Notes: a model not told the origin generated them from the sequence alone. Positions 1-5,515 are shown, counted from the stretch's first letter. The stretch: 5,722 nt of DNA from WRIS01 sp964345475 (GCA_964345475.1 CAYFQW010000042.1:1-5722); one strand, 5' to 3'. Translations and numbers: made by a program.

Positions 1-293
1 TGCCAATCTCCCTTCCTGGAAGGGGTTAGGCACCCACAGAAACTGGCGAAGCCTCTAATAATCTAACTATTTGAGCGACATGCCATGTCCGATTCAACAG
101 CAGTTTTAGGTCTCGAAAAGCGGGAACCCTTCGATGTAAGATATCATGACACCGAAGGTGGAGGCAGCAGCGAGAGTCTACTGTCATTTCTTTATTAAGC
201 TTTACAGTTTCGACAAACTCCCTGTTTTGTAGCGATATGACTGCAAAATAGGGAGTTTGTATTTTCTGTAATACAAAACAAACGTTTTATGAT
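1..293. other. Upstream region without a supported gene
   Basis: All three forward frames entering from the left edge stop within about the first 66 bases, so at most a short C-terminal tail of an upstream gene could be present. A 53-codon frame on the minus strand (26-187) has no good Shine-Dalgarno and no recognisable family. The only clear structure is the long hairpin at 202-271, listed separately. I see no tRNA, rRNA or insertion-sequence coding signature here. Confidence 0.5.
202..271 (+). terminator. Long hairpin, possible terminator or leader structure
   Basis: Bases 213-232 pair with 241-260 as an uninterrupted 20-bp stem (two G-U pairs) around the 8-base loop at 233-240. After an internal loop, TTACAG (202-207) pairs again with CTGTAA (266-271). 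A short T-rich stretch (261-265) follows the main stem, which fits an intrinsic terminator of something transcribed from the left. The stem is unusually long for a simple terminator, no upstream gene is visible, and it lies about 100 bases before the flavoprotein start. A protein-binding palindrome or a mobile repeat therefore remains possible. Confidence 0.5.
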
Positions 294-322
294 TTGAAAT
301 TCAGCTGTACCCTTACGATACT
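294..322 (+). promoter_or_regulatory. Putative sigma-70 promoter of the flavoprotein operon
   Basis: TTGAAA (294-299) and GATACT (317-322) are separated by 17 bases, giving 5/6 and 4/6 matches to the -35 and -10 consensus. Transcription would start near 329 and leave a leader of about 40 bases before the ATG at 372. If correct, this excludes the alternative TTG start at 294, which is part of the -35 box. Confidence 0.4.
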
Positions 323-326
323 GGGA

Positions 327-349
327 ATATACCAGCATAAGCTGGATAT
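327..349. promoter_or_regulatory. Inverted repeat at the predicted transcription start
   Basis: CCAGC (332-336) and GCTGG (341-345) form a perfect 5-bp inverted repeat around ATAA. With one bulged A, the flanks also pair (327-330 with 346-349). It sits at the predicted +1 of the flavoprotein operon, where a repressor operator or a 5' leader hairpin would be expected. No known regulator consensus is recognised. Confidence 0.3.
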
Positions 350-360
350 AGTTAAGGGGA

Positions 361-367
361 AAGGGGA
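361..367 (+). promoter_or_regulatory. Ribosome binding site fixing the start at 372
   Basis: AAGGGGA lies five bases upstream of the ATG at 372; a second AAGGGG occurs at 354-359. This purine-rich site supports the ATG at 372 over the in-frame TTG at 294. The TTG has no comparable site and would place 26 extra residues before a normal Tat signal peptide. Confidence 0.6.
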
Positions 368-371
368 AGCG

Positions 372-2234
372 ATGAAGCATATTCAGGGTGATATGCCGTC
401 TACAGGGAAAGACATATCGAGGCGCTTATTTTTAGGAGGGGGCGCTGCCGCCTTTGGCGCATTGACCCTTCCAGGCCTATTGGGGCTGAGCTCCTGCTCT
501 GGCGAATCGCAACAGGCTTCTCAGAGTACGAACGCTGAGCCAGTGCAGGCCGCATTTGAGCTGTACGACACGGAGGTTCTTATCATCGGAGGTGGTCTTG
601 CTGGCTCCCACGCTGCCTTACACGCCTATAAAGAGGGTAAAGATGTTACCGTTGTAGAAAAAGGCCCCTTCCACTTTGGCGGGGCTTGCGGGTACAACTG
701 GAACAATTGGGTCAACTTTATTAAAGATGACACGGCCTGGGACGAATCTGAAGACTTTGTTTTAAACGAACTCACAAACAAAAAGATAGCAAAGGCAACA
801 CACGAAGCATTCACTGTAGAGGAACGTAATCTCCTACTGCGCTATGCGCAAGAGGGAAACAGTTTATTTGTGCGTGATGAAAACGGTGAATTTGTGCCTG
901 GTCTTGATATGCCCGACTATCCTTTGTTTGGAATTTTCAACGGATTTCCTCGCAGCTTCACGGATGCTGTTGAACATTCTGGAGCACAGATCTTCGATAG
1001 AACTATGATTACCGATATTCTCGTTGCGGAAGGAAATTGCATCGGCGCCGTTGGCCTTCATATTCCGACAGGGAGTGTAAGGGTGTTTCGTGCAAAGGCA
1101 ACAGTTTCCTGCACAGGGGCAAGCTCTTGGATTTATGGCTGGAATACTGTGGCGCCGACAACGATTAACTCACCAGACAACACAGGAGATGTTGATGCGG
1201 CGGCGTATCGCAGGGGGGCTGCTTTGCAGGATTCAGAGTTTTTCCAATTCGATCTTATCAACATGTACCCTACCGGCCTTGCAGCATCATTCGTTGGGGG
1301 CATCGGTGCAGACAATCTATGCTGCGAGCACATTTGTGACGCGAACGGGAACTATTTTTTCCGAGGCATGGATTACTCCACTCTCGATCGTATTACATTT
1401 ACAAGGACTATCGCTAAGGCCATCCATGATGGGGGAGGTTCGCCCAGTGGTGGAGTATACGTTGATTTTTCTAATCCAGAGGCTTACGCGGCAATGGGGG
1501 AAGTGTATCGCAGAAATGTTGACCTTTGGAAAGAAGTGTTCGATCTGGACGTCTCTTCAACCATGTTAGAATGTGCGCTCGAAACATATGAGCATGGAGG
1601 AAACCCGCGAGTTGACGAAAATCTCATGGTAGAAGGAATGCCAGGGCTTTTCTGCTCTCGAGGAGGAGGCGTTTATGGTGCACAAGGAGGATCGTCGGTA
1701 AATATTGCCTACAGAGATGGCACCTATGCATTGATGAAGGCTATCGAATATGCAGAGGGGGAGGGTAAGGATAAGCCTACCTTGTTCAATTTTGATTCTG
1801 TTGAGGAGGAGCTGACTCGACTTCATGAGATCCGTGTCCGTCAAGGGAAGGGCAAGCGTCCCCAAGAAATAACGCGCATGGTTCAAAGAGCTGCATATCA
1901 AGCGTGTCAACCGACAAGGGAAACTGAGGCTATGGAAGAGGCGGTAGTTGAGCTGGAGAGGATTCGCAACGAAGAGCTCCCTGAGATGAGACTGGGCGAC
2001 ACCTCTCTTGTATACAACACTGACTGGAAGGCTGCAATAGAATGCTACAACCTGCTTGATATTGCAGAGGCTTCGTCGCGGGCTGCTCTTATGAGAGAAG
2101 AAAGCCGTGGACATAGCTTCCGTCCAGAATATCCAGAGGAAAACAATGCAGATTGGCTCTGTAACATTGTTGCAAGAGATGAAAACGGCAAAATGGTTCT
2201 CGAAACACTGCCTGTTGTCGAGCTTGATTCTTAA
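372..2234 (+). CDS. Tat-exported FAD oxidoreductase subunit (SdhA/FrdA/AprA superfamily)
   Basis: Predicted 620-residue flavoprotein, the catalytic subunit of an extracytoplasmic reductase or dehydrogenase. The N-terminus has a twin-arginine motif (S16-R17-R18-L-F-L), a hydrophobic stretch, and a lipobox-like L-S-S-C with Cys42, so it may be a Tat-exported lipoprotein. The FAD dinucleotide fold starts at residues 69-79 with G73-x-G75-x-x-G78, followed by an acidic residue (E96) at the expected second strand. TGD (271-273) and the C-terminal ESRGHSFRPEYP (577-588) are hallmarks of SdhA/FrdA-type subunits, so the helical C-terminal domain is complete. The usual QFHPTG segment is changed to QFD followed by YPTG (292-302), and the RLGxNSL-type segment to a Gly/Ser-rich one (431-442). 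Substrate is therefore unknown; fumarate is not assured. An iron-sulfur partner follows after 48 bases, probably in the same operon. Family assignment is firm, the reaction is not. Confidence 0.88.
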   Translation: MKHIQGDMPSTGKDISRRLFLGGGAAAFGALTLPGLLGLSSCSGESQQASQSTNAEPVQAAFELYDTEVLIIGGGLAGSHAALHAYKEGKDVTVVEKGPFHFGGACGYNWNNWVNFIKDDTAWDESEDFVLNELTNKKIAKATHEAFTVEERNLLLRYAQEGNSLFVRDENGEFVPGLDMPDYPLFGIFNGFPRSFTDAVEHSGAQIFDRTMITDILVAEGNCIGAVGLHIPTGSVRVFRAKATVSCTGASSWIYGWNTVAPTTINSPDNTGDVDAAAYRRGAALQDSEFFQFDLINMYPTGLAASFVGGIGADNLCCEHICDANGNYFFRGMDYSTLDRITFTRTIAKAIHDGGGSPSGGVYVDFSNPEAYAAMGEVYRRNVDLWKEVFDLDVSSTMLECALETYEHGGNPRVDENLMVEGMPGLFCSRGGGVYGAQGGSSVNIAYRDGTYALMKAIEYAEGEGKDKPTLFNFDSVEEELTRLHEIRVRQGKGKRPQEITRMVQRAAYQACQPTRETEAMEEAVVELERIRNEELPEMRLGDTSLVYNTDWKAAIECYNLLDIAEASSRAALMREESRGHSFRPEYPEENNADWLCNIVARDENGKMVLETLPVVELDS

Positions 2235-2282
2235 GATCAAGTGGTATGGAGATTTGTATTTCACTTTAGATAGGAGTCGAGT

Positions 2283-2984
2283 ATGAACATAGAAATTGAA
2301 AAATACAACCCTGCACTTGATGCAGAGCCTTATATGGTCGAGTACGAAATCGACCATATCGAAAAAATGACTCTCCTCGAAGCGCTTGTTGTTATTAACG
2401 ATACTATAGAGCCAGTTGCCTTTGACTATAGTTGTCGCGGGCGTGTGTGCGGCCGTTGCGCCATGTCTCTCAATGGAAAGCCGTGCTTAGCTTGCGTGAC
2501 GCTAGTTCAAGAGTCGGGTAAAAATGTTGTCAAGCCACTCCCTGGGTTTCCTGTTGTAAAAGATCTTATTGTTGACAAGACCAAGATTACCGACAGGGTC
2601 AGCAGAATATCCGCACGTCAGCGTGCTTTCGAATTAACCCTGGAGGAAGTGAAAAGCCCTGTCGAAGCGGGTTTGTTTGAAAAACTTGAACCTCTTGAAT
2701 ATTGTGCGCGTTGCTGTGTATGCACATCGGCTTGCCCTGTCGTTCAAGAAAAGAGTTTAAAGGCATTTATCGGCCCAACAGGAATGATAGCTATAGCGAA
2801 ACGCTTTTACGACCCCTACGATCAAGGCGATCGTGTGGTAGAAGCTGTTCAAAATGGTCTTTGGGAATGCATTGATTGCGGAAACTGTACAGATGTCTGC
2901 ATGGCGTTGGAGATAGATCACTTGTCTGTTTGGGAGGATCTGCGAGAAGCCGCCAGAGAAGCAAACCTCATAATGACCACCTAA
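2283..2984 (+). CDS. Iron-sulfur subunit, SdhB/FrdB type
   Basis: A 233-residue electron-transfer subunit, close to the usual 230-250 of the family. The N-terminal 2Fe-2S ferredoxin-like domain has C51, C56, C59 and C71 at exactly FrdB spacing, plus an extra C68. The C-terminal domain has C141-x2-C144-x2-C147-x3-C151-P and C196-x2-C199-x2-C202-x3-C206. By position C141, C144, C147 and C206 hold one [4Fe-4S]. C151, C196 and C202 are the ligands of the usual [3Fe-4S], but C199 occupies the place of E. coli FrdB Val207 and would make this cluster a [4Fe-4S]. The Pro that normally follows the last Cys is Met207. There is no signal peptide, so export would be by hitchhiking with the Tat-bearing flavoprotein. 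AGGAG (2272-2276) lies six bases before the ATG. It probably passes electrons to the flavoprotein; no membrane anchor gene follows. Confidence 0.9.
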   Translation: MNIEIEKYNPALDAEPYMVEYEIDHIEKMTLLEALVVINDTIEPVAFDYSCRGRVCGRCAMSLNGKPCLACVTLVQESGKNVVKPLPGFPVVKDLIVDKTKITDRVSRISARQRAFELTLEEVKSPVEAGLFEKLEPLEYCARCCVCTSACPVVQEKSLKAFIGPTGMIAIAKRFYDPYDQGDRVVEAVQNGLWECIDCGNCTDVCMALEIDHLSVWEDLREAAREANLIMTT

Positions 2985-3040
2985 AATAGAGGTCGTGCGG
3001 CACGTTTAGGCGTATGATAGCAGATGGGTAGAGAATTTTT

Positions 3041-3085
3041 TGGTCCAACCGGCCTCATGCTTTGATGTATGAGCCGGTTGGACTA
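3041..3085. repeat. Strong inverted repeat before the TetR gene
   Basis: Bases 3041-3060 pair with 3067-3085 with one bulged C and two G-U pairs, leaving the 6-base loop 3061-3066; the core is TCCAACCGGC against GCCGGTTGGA. It lies between the iron-sulfur gene and the TetR gene. The T-run is before the stem (3036-3041), not after it, so it is not a classical intrinsic terminator of the upstream operon. The right arm runs into the -35 position of the promoter-like pair at 3079-3107, so an operator is a reasonable alternative. Confidence 0.5.
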
Positions 3086-3107
3086 CGTGTGACTAACTCT
3101 TTATACT
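3079..3107 (+). promoter_or_regulatory. Putative promoter of the TetR gene
   Basis: TGGACT (3079-3084) and TATACT (3102-3107) are 17 bases apart; the -10 matches 5/6 and the -35 4/6 of the sigma-70 consensus. Transcription would begin around 3114, about 24 bases before the ATG at 3138. The -35 overlaps the right arm of the upstream inverted repeat, which would allow a repressor bound there to block RNA polymerase. Confidence 0.4.
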
Positions 3108-3137
3108 TAGAGCCTAGGGGAGGGGAAGGAGGTATCC

Positions 3138-3710
3138 ATGAAAGGGGACTCATGGCGCCATAGCGGTATATTTGATGACGAGGACGTAAAAATAAGACTA
3201 GAATTCATGCATGCTGTTGATAAGTCTCTAGATCAGATAACGGTGACTGAGCTGTGCGAGAAGACGGGGATAGCAAGACAAGTCTTTTATAAATATTTTG
3301 ACAGCAAATATAGCTTACATTGGTGGTGGCCCACCTTTATCCATCGATTTTATTTAAACGAGGTCGGAAGAACAATCGATATCGAAACAGGCTATTTTCA
3401 CCATATTCGCCTGCTCTCTATGGAAAAGGAGTTTTTTCAAATAGCAACTCAGTACACGCTCGCTTCATCTTGCCTCAGGAGTCCGATGCCACAGTATCGC
3501 AAAATGGCTCTTCTTGAAACGCTACAAGATTATCGCCTTATTGATGTCGATGATGAACTGCTCTTTTGCCTTGAAGCATGGGTAAAGATTGAGACAGAAA
3601 CCCTTACAGAGTGGTATCGGCAGGGAACGACACCCGAACCCCATGAAGCCGTAGAGAGAATCTTAAGTATTTTCCCTCCAAGGCTATACGATGTTTTGTC
3701 AATTGAATGA
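3138..3710 (+). CDS. TetR/AcrR-family transcriptional regulator
   Basis: A 190-residue protein, normal length for a TetR-family dimeric repressor. The N-terminal helix-turn-helix is clear at residues 35-57: TVTELCEKTGIARQVFYKYF followed by DSK, the typical TetR recognition helix ending. The remaining 130 residues are the variable ligand-binding and dimerisation domain, including an unusual W62-W63-W64 run just after the DNA-binding domain; they do not identify the ligand. AGGAGG (3127-3132) lies five bases before the ATG. It follows the flavoprotein/iron-sulfur pair on the same strand but appears to have its own promoter. Autoregulation and control of the reductase operon are plausible from position only. 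It converges with the MarR gene, leaving 99 bases between the stops with no strong terminator visible. Confidence 0.85.
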   Translation: MKGDSWRHSGIFDDEDVKIRLEFMHAVDKSLDQITVTELCEKTGIARQVFYKYFDSKYSLHWWWPTFIHRFYLNEVGRTIDIETGYFHHIRLLSMEKEFFQIATQYTLASSCLRSPMPQYRKMALLETLQDYRLIDVDDELLFCLEAWVKIETETLTEWYRQGTTPEPHEAVERILSIFPPRLYDVLSIE

Positions 3711-3809
3711 AACACGCCCAACTGGGCTTAGCTTGACTCTCGATATTTCACCGAGAAAAGATTAAACTAGGTAATTTTTTGAATATGGCTACAGCTTGTG
3801 CCGGAGATA

Positions 3810-4259
3810 TCAAGCCGGGGGATATCTTTCCGCATTATTTTTTATTTTCCCCAACACATCAAGAAAGATTTTCGTATCTTCGTGTGGTATGCCGTCTACT
3901 AAGCAGGCCGCTGCCTCATCGACGGCGGATTTGCTTGCTTCAATTAAAGCACGGGCCTCTTCAGTGACTGAGATCAGGTTTGCACGCCTATCGTGGGTAT
4001 CCATTTCTCGGATGATGAGGCCCCGACGTTCAAGGGTATCCAGATAGCGCGTAATCGTTGCCTGTTCTTTTTGGGTTCGCAGTGCAAGCATTTTTTGAGA
4101 GAGGGGGCCGAAGGAGTCGAGTTGATTAAGTACATTCCATTGACCTGGAGTAATTTTGTATTCCTTGAGCGATTCTTCGAGGCATTTATGTATGGAGCGC
4201 TGTGCGTTATATACTAAAAAGCCAACATATTGGTTATGCATATTATCTCGGTTCGTCAT
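3810..4259 (-). CDS. MarR-family transcriptional regulator
   Basis: A 149-residue protein of usual MarR length. The winged helix-turn-helix spans roughly residues 37-102: TPGQWNVLNQL (37-47), then the helices LSQKMLALRTQKEQATITRY (53-72) and LDTLERRGLIIRE, and the wing with D90-R91-R92 and SVTEEA, matching the conserved MarR DxRxxxxxLT pattern. Helices at both ends would form the dimer interface. MarR proteins usually bind palindromes near their own promoters and release them on binding small phenolic or oxidised ligands; the ligand here is unknown. AGAGAGG lies about nine bases before the ATG, so the start is acceptable; Met7 is an alternative without a good site. The gene stands alone on the minus strand, convergent with the TetR gene. 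A 7-bp inverted repeat (AGATATC 3805-3811, GATATCT 3821-3827) spans its stop codon. Confidence 0.88.
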   Translation of the reverse strand: MTNRDNMHNQYVGFLVYNAQRSIHKCLEESLKEYKITPGQWNVLNQLDSFGPLSQKMLALRTQKEQATITRYLDTLERRGLIIREMDTHDRRANLISVTEEARALIEASKSAVDEAAACLVDGIPHEDTKIFLDVLGKIKNNAERYPPA

Positions 4260-4379
4260 CTACAGGTACCTCTCTATAGTTGGGCATACAGCTTTTTTCG
4301 ACACTGTACCATGTTTTTTCAGAAATCTAATAACGATGTACCTTGGATGGTTGCATCATCCGACTAAGCATCTTTTTCT

Positions 4380-4404
4380 ATTTGATTGAAGTCTCTCATG
4401 CAGG
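4380..4404 (+). repeat. Direct repeat, copy 1
   Basis: These 25 bases (starting ATTTGATTGAAG, ending ATGCAGG) match 5305-5329 at 23 of 25 positions in the same orientation. In the second copy this stretch reads as part of an IS30-type transposase remnant (LIEASYA). Copy 1 has no further transposase similarity on either side, so it may be a small leftover from the same kind of element. Confidence 0.65.
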
Positions 4405-4411
4405 TTTTTGT
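4395..4411 (+). repeat. Inverted repeat, left copy
   Basis: CTCATGCAGGTTTTTGT matches the reverse complement of 5499-5515 at 16 of 17 positions, including 14 consecutive bases. Together the two copies bracket about 1.1 kb containing the lipoprotein gene, its palindrome and the IS30-type remnant. They could be ends of an old mobile element or two pieces of the same repeat in opposite orientation. Confidence 0.5.
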
Positions 4412-4691
4412 AAGAACCTGTGCTGAGTCTTACCATCTCGAACCAGGCACTTCACAAGGCATGTCAAACATCGCATAAAGTTCTATCCCTACCTCTGTTC
4501 AAGCATCCCTGCTTCTTCAGACTGGTTTCATTCGTCATTGCCATCGGAATGGGCCCCGTCTCCCAAAATCTTACACCGTGAAAGACTCCTTGGATTATAA
4601 GCGTGTTCTACCTAGTGAGCCGAAGGTAAGACAGCGTTCTTTCATGGGCCGAAATCTAATCTAGCGATGGAAGATCGCATGCATAAGACGA

Positions 4692-4729
4692 TAGAAAAAG
4701 AAACGGCAAGGGAACAGGCCCTCACCGTT
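4692..4729 (-). terminator. Intrinsic terminator of the lipoprotein gene
   Basis: Read on the minus strand, AACGGTGAGGG (4729-4719) pairs with CCCTTGCCGTT (4712-4702) as an 11-bp stem with two G-U pairs and a 6-base loop. A T-rich tail TCTTTTTCTA (4701-4692) follows. The stem ends 28 bases after the stop codon of the lipoprotein gene, a standard Rho-independent layout. Confidence 0.85.
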
Positions 4730-4757
4730 GCTTTAAGACCGTGGTTCAGAACGTGAA

Positions 4758-5174
4758 TTAAGGACGACCGAAACCGCTGCCTGACCAGCTGCTATAGAAA
4801 CCAGTGTCTTTCATGAAGTAAATGGTGACAAAGCCATCATCCGACGCGTACCACTTTACGCCATCCTTACTTTCGCTACCTGAACTTTCATCGTAGAAAC
4901 CATGGACGCCTAAGTACTCTGCGACATCATCATACGTTGTTGAGTTTTTGTCGAGATCGAAGTCGCGCAATGCATCCGTGAGCTCTTCGTAGGTCATGCT
5001 CTCTACAATGGGGCCTTCTTCGAGGACCACCTCAGGAGCCTCCTCTACGACAGCCTCCTGCTCTGCGACCTCCTTGTTGTCTGAGACATCCTTGCTTCCT
5101 CCGCCGCACCCAACAAGTGCAAGTAAGGATACGCCCAACACGAGCACAAGCAGCGCCAATAGCGTCTTTTTCAT
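4758..5174 (-). CDS. Small acidic lipoprotein, possible SmpA/BLIP-like fold
   Basis: A 138-residue predicted lipoprotein. Residues 1-22 are a classical Sec signal (MKK, then a long hydrophobic core) ending in the lipobox L20-V21-G22-C23, so the mature protein would be lipid-anchored on the outer face of the membrane. Residues 24-58 are a Gly/Ser then Glu-rich linker of low complexity. Residues 59-138 form a small domain with TYEEL (61-65) and TYDDVAEYLG (80-89), then aromatic strands around W108, F115-Y119 and F126-W130. The TYxxVxxxLG pattern recalls SmpA/OmlA and BLIP-like small lipoprotein domains, a resemblance by eye only. GAGGGGA is suitably placed upstream of the ATG. It is a single-gene unit with its own terminator, and a perfect palindrome precedes it. 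The function is unknown. Confidence 0.85.
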   Translation of the reverse strand: MKKTLLALLVLVLGVSLLALVGCGGGSKDVSDNKEVAEQEAVVEEAPEVVLEEGPIVESMTYEELTDALRDFDLDKNSTTYDDVAEYLGVHGFYDESSGSESKDGVKWYASDDGFVTIYFMKDTGFYSSWSGSGFGRP

Positions 5175-5239
5175 AGCGTTCCCCTCTCGATTCCTGATCT
5201 TATCGTTCCTTTTTCCTTGATGTACGAGGAAATATTAGT

Positions 5240-5280
5240 AGTATACCTTAATCCACTACTGTGCAGTAGTGGATTAAGGT
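5240..5280 (-). promoter_or_regulatory. Perfect 36-base palindrome abutting a -10 box
   Basis: ACCTTAATCCACTACTG (5245-5261) is repeated exactly as its reverse complement at 5264-5280, with only TG between, so 17-bp arms are perfect. On the minus strand TATACT (5245-5240) directly follows and would serve as the -10 box for the lipoprotein gene about 65 bases downstream. The palindrome would then occupy the spacer and -35 region. No T-tract follows on either strand, which argues against an intrinsic terminator. Confidence 0.55.
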
Positions 5281-5290
5281 GGTAGGTCGT

Positions 5291-5438
5291 TTAAACGAGC
5301 GAACATTTGATTGAAGCCTCTTATGCAGGCTTTAGCTGACAGGGGCATCAAAGCTGTGGAGATCGGATACAGGCTGATAAAGACCCCACGTCGGTATCGC
5401 GTGAGTTAAAGCGAAACCGCAGCTTTCAGGGACGGAGG
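5291..5438 (+). pseudogene. Frameshifted IS30-family transposase N-terminal remnant
   Basis: Conceptual pieces in successive frames read LNERT (5291-5305), LIEASYA (5307-5327), DRGIKAVEIGYRLIKT (5338-5385) and PTSVSRELKRNRSFQG (5385-5432). Their order and content match the N-terminal helix-turn-helix of IS30-type transposases (L-x-x-E-R ... I-E ... G ... I-G-x-x-L-x-K-x-P-x-S-V-S-R-E-L-x-R-N). At least three frame changes and in-frame stops make it non-functional. The DDE catalytic part is absent: nothing recognisable continues after 5438, where a different reading follows up to the next gene. It marks this intergenic stretch as a former insertion site. Confidence 0.6.
5305..5329 (+). repeat. 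Direct repeat, copy 2
   Basis: Matches 4380-4404 at 23 of 25 bases; the two differences are both C/T transitions. It lies within the LIEASYA part of the IS30-type remnant, so this copy is explained by the transposase sequence. The two copies flank the lipoprotein gene in the same orientation. Confidence 0.65.
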
Positions 5439-5498
5439 ATGATCCAGACAACGAATAACCGCTAAGCAGACGGTCCGCTACTACGAAACATAGGGAGG

Positions 5499-5515
5499 AC
5501 AAAAACCTGCATCAG
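5499..5515 (-). repeat. Inverted repeat, right copy
   Basis: The reverse complement of this stretch matches 4395-4411 at 16 of 17 bases, with 14 identical bases in a row (ACAAAAACCTGCAT at 5499-5512). The ATGCAGG core also occurs in direct orientation at 5323-5329 within the transposase remnant. Confidence 0.5.

Larger units (their letters stand above)
4260..4757. other. Non-coding region between the MarR and lipoprotein genes
   Basis: No gene is supported here. The first part (4260-4380) is AT-rich and should carry the MarR promoter, but no convincing -35/-10 pair was found. TACAG (4287-4291) and CTGTA (4304-4308) form a spaced inverted repeat there. At 4380-4411 lie a direct and an inverted repeat matching sequences beyond the lipoprotein gene. 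CAGGTT (4401-4406) and AACCTG (4415-4420) form a small hairpin. The rest (about 4440-4690) is open for only short stretches, and at 4692-4729 lies the minus-strand terminator of the lipoprotein gene. Confidence 0.5.

Noticed and set aside
26..187. Minus-strand frame of 53 codons
   Set aside because: Starts with ATG but has no clear Shine-Dalgarno and no recognisable motif.
294..371. Upstream TTG start for the flavoprotein
   Set aside because: It adds 26 residues before a normal Tat signal, lacks a ribosome binding site and coincides with the likely -35 box; the ATG at 372 has AAGGGGA at good spacing.
1090..1569. Plus-strand open frame of 159 codons inside the flavoprotein gene
   Set aside because: Out of frame with the FAD oxidoreductase, with no domain signature; a shadow.
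1566..2357. Long minus-strand open frame (263 codons)
   Set aside because: It lies antisense to the well-supported flavoprotein and Fe-S genes; the translation shows no family motif and is Cys/Ser/Phe-rich, as expected of a shadow frame.
3711..3809. Possible terminators between the convergent TetR and MarR genes
   Set aside because: GCCC-AACT-GGGC (3716-3727) has no T-tract, and the ATTA/TAAT stem before the T-run at 3775-3780 is too weak to call.
4550..4600. Resemblance to the terminal region of IS256-type elements (CGTCTCCC followed by TTACAC)
   Set aside because: Only a vague motif memory; no transposase coding sequence is recognisable beside it. A nucleotide search against IS256 ends would decide.
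4667..4756. Short plus-strand frame of 29 codons ending near the lipoprotein stop
   Set aside because: It reads through the minus-strand intrinsic terminator and has no ribosome binding site.
5455..5493. Peptide resembling the MerR helix-turn-helix (TVRYYE)
   Set aside because: Only a few residues before an in-frame stop, no upstream MerR sequence, and it falls within decayed DNA; taken as coincidence.
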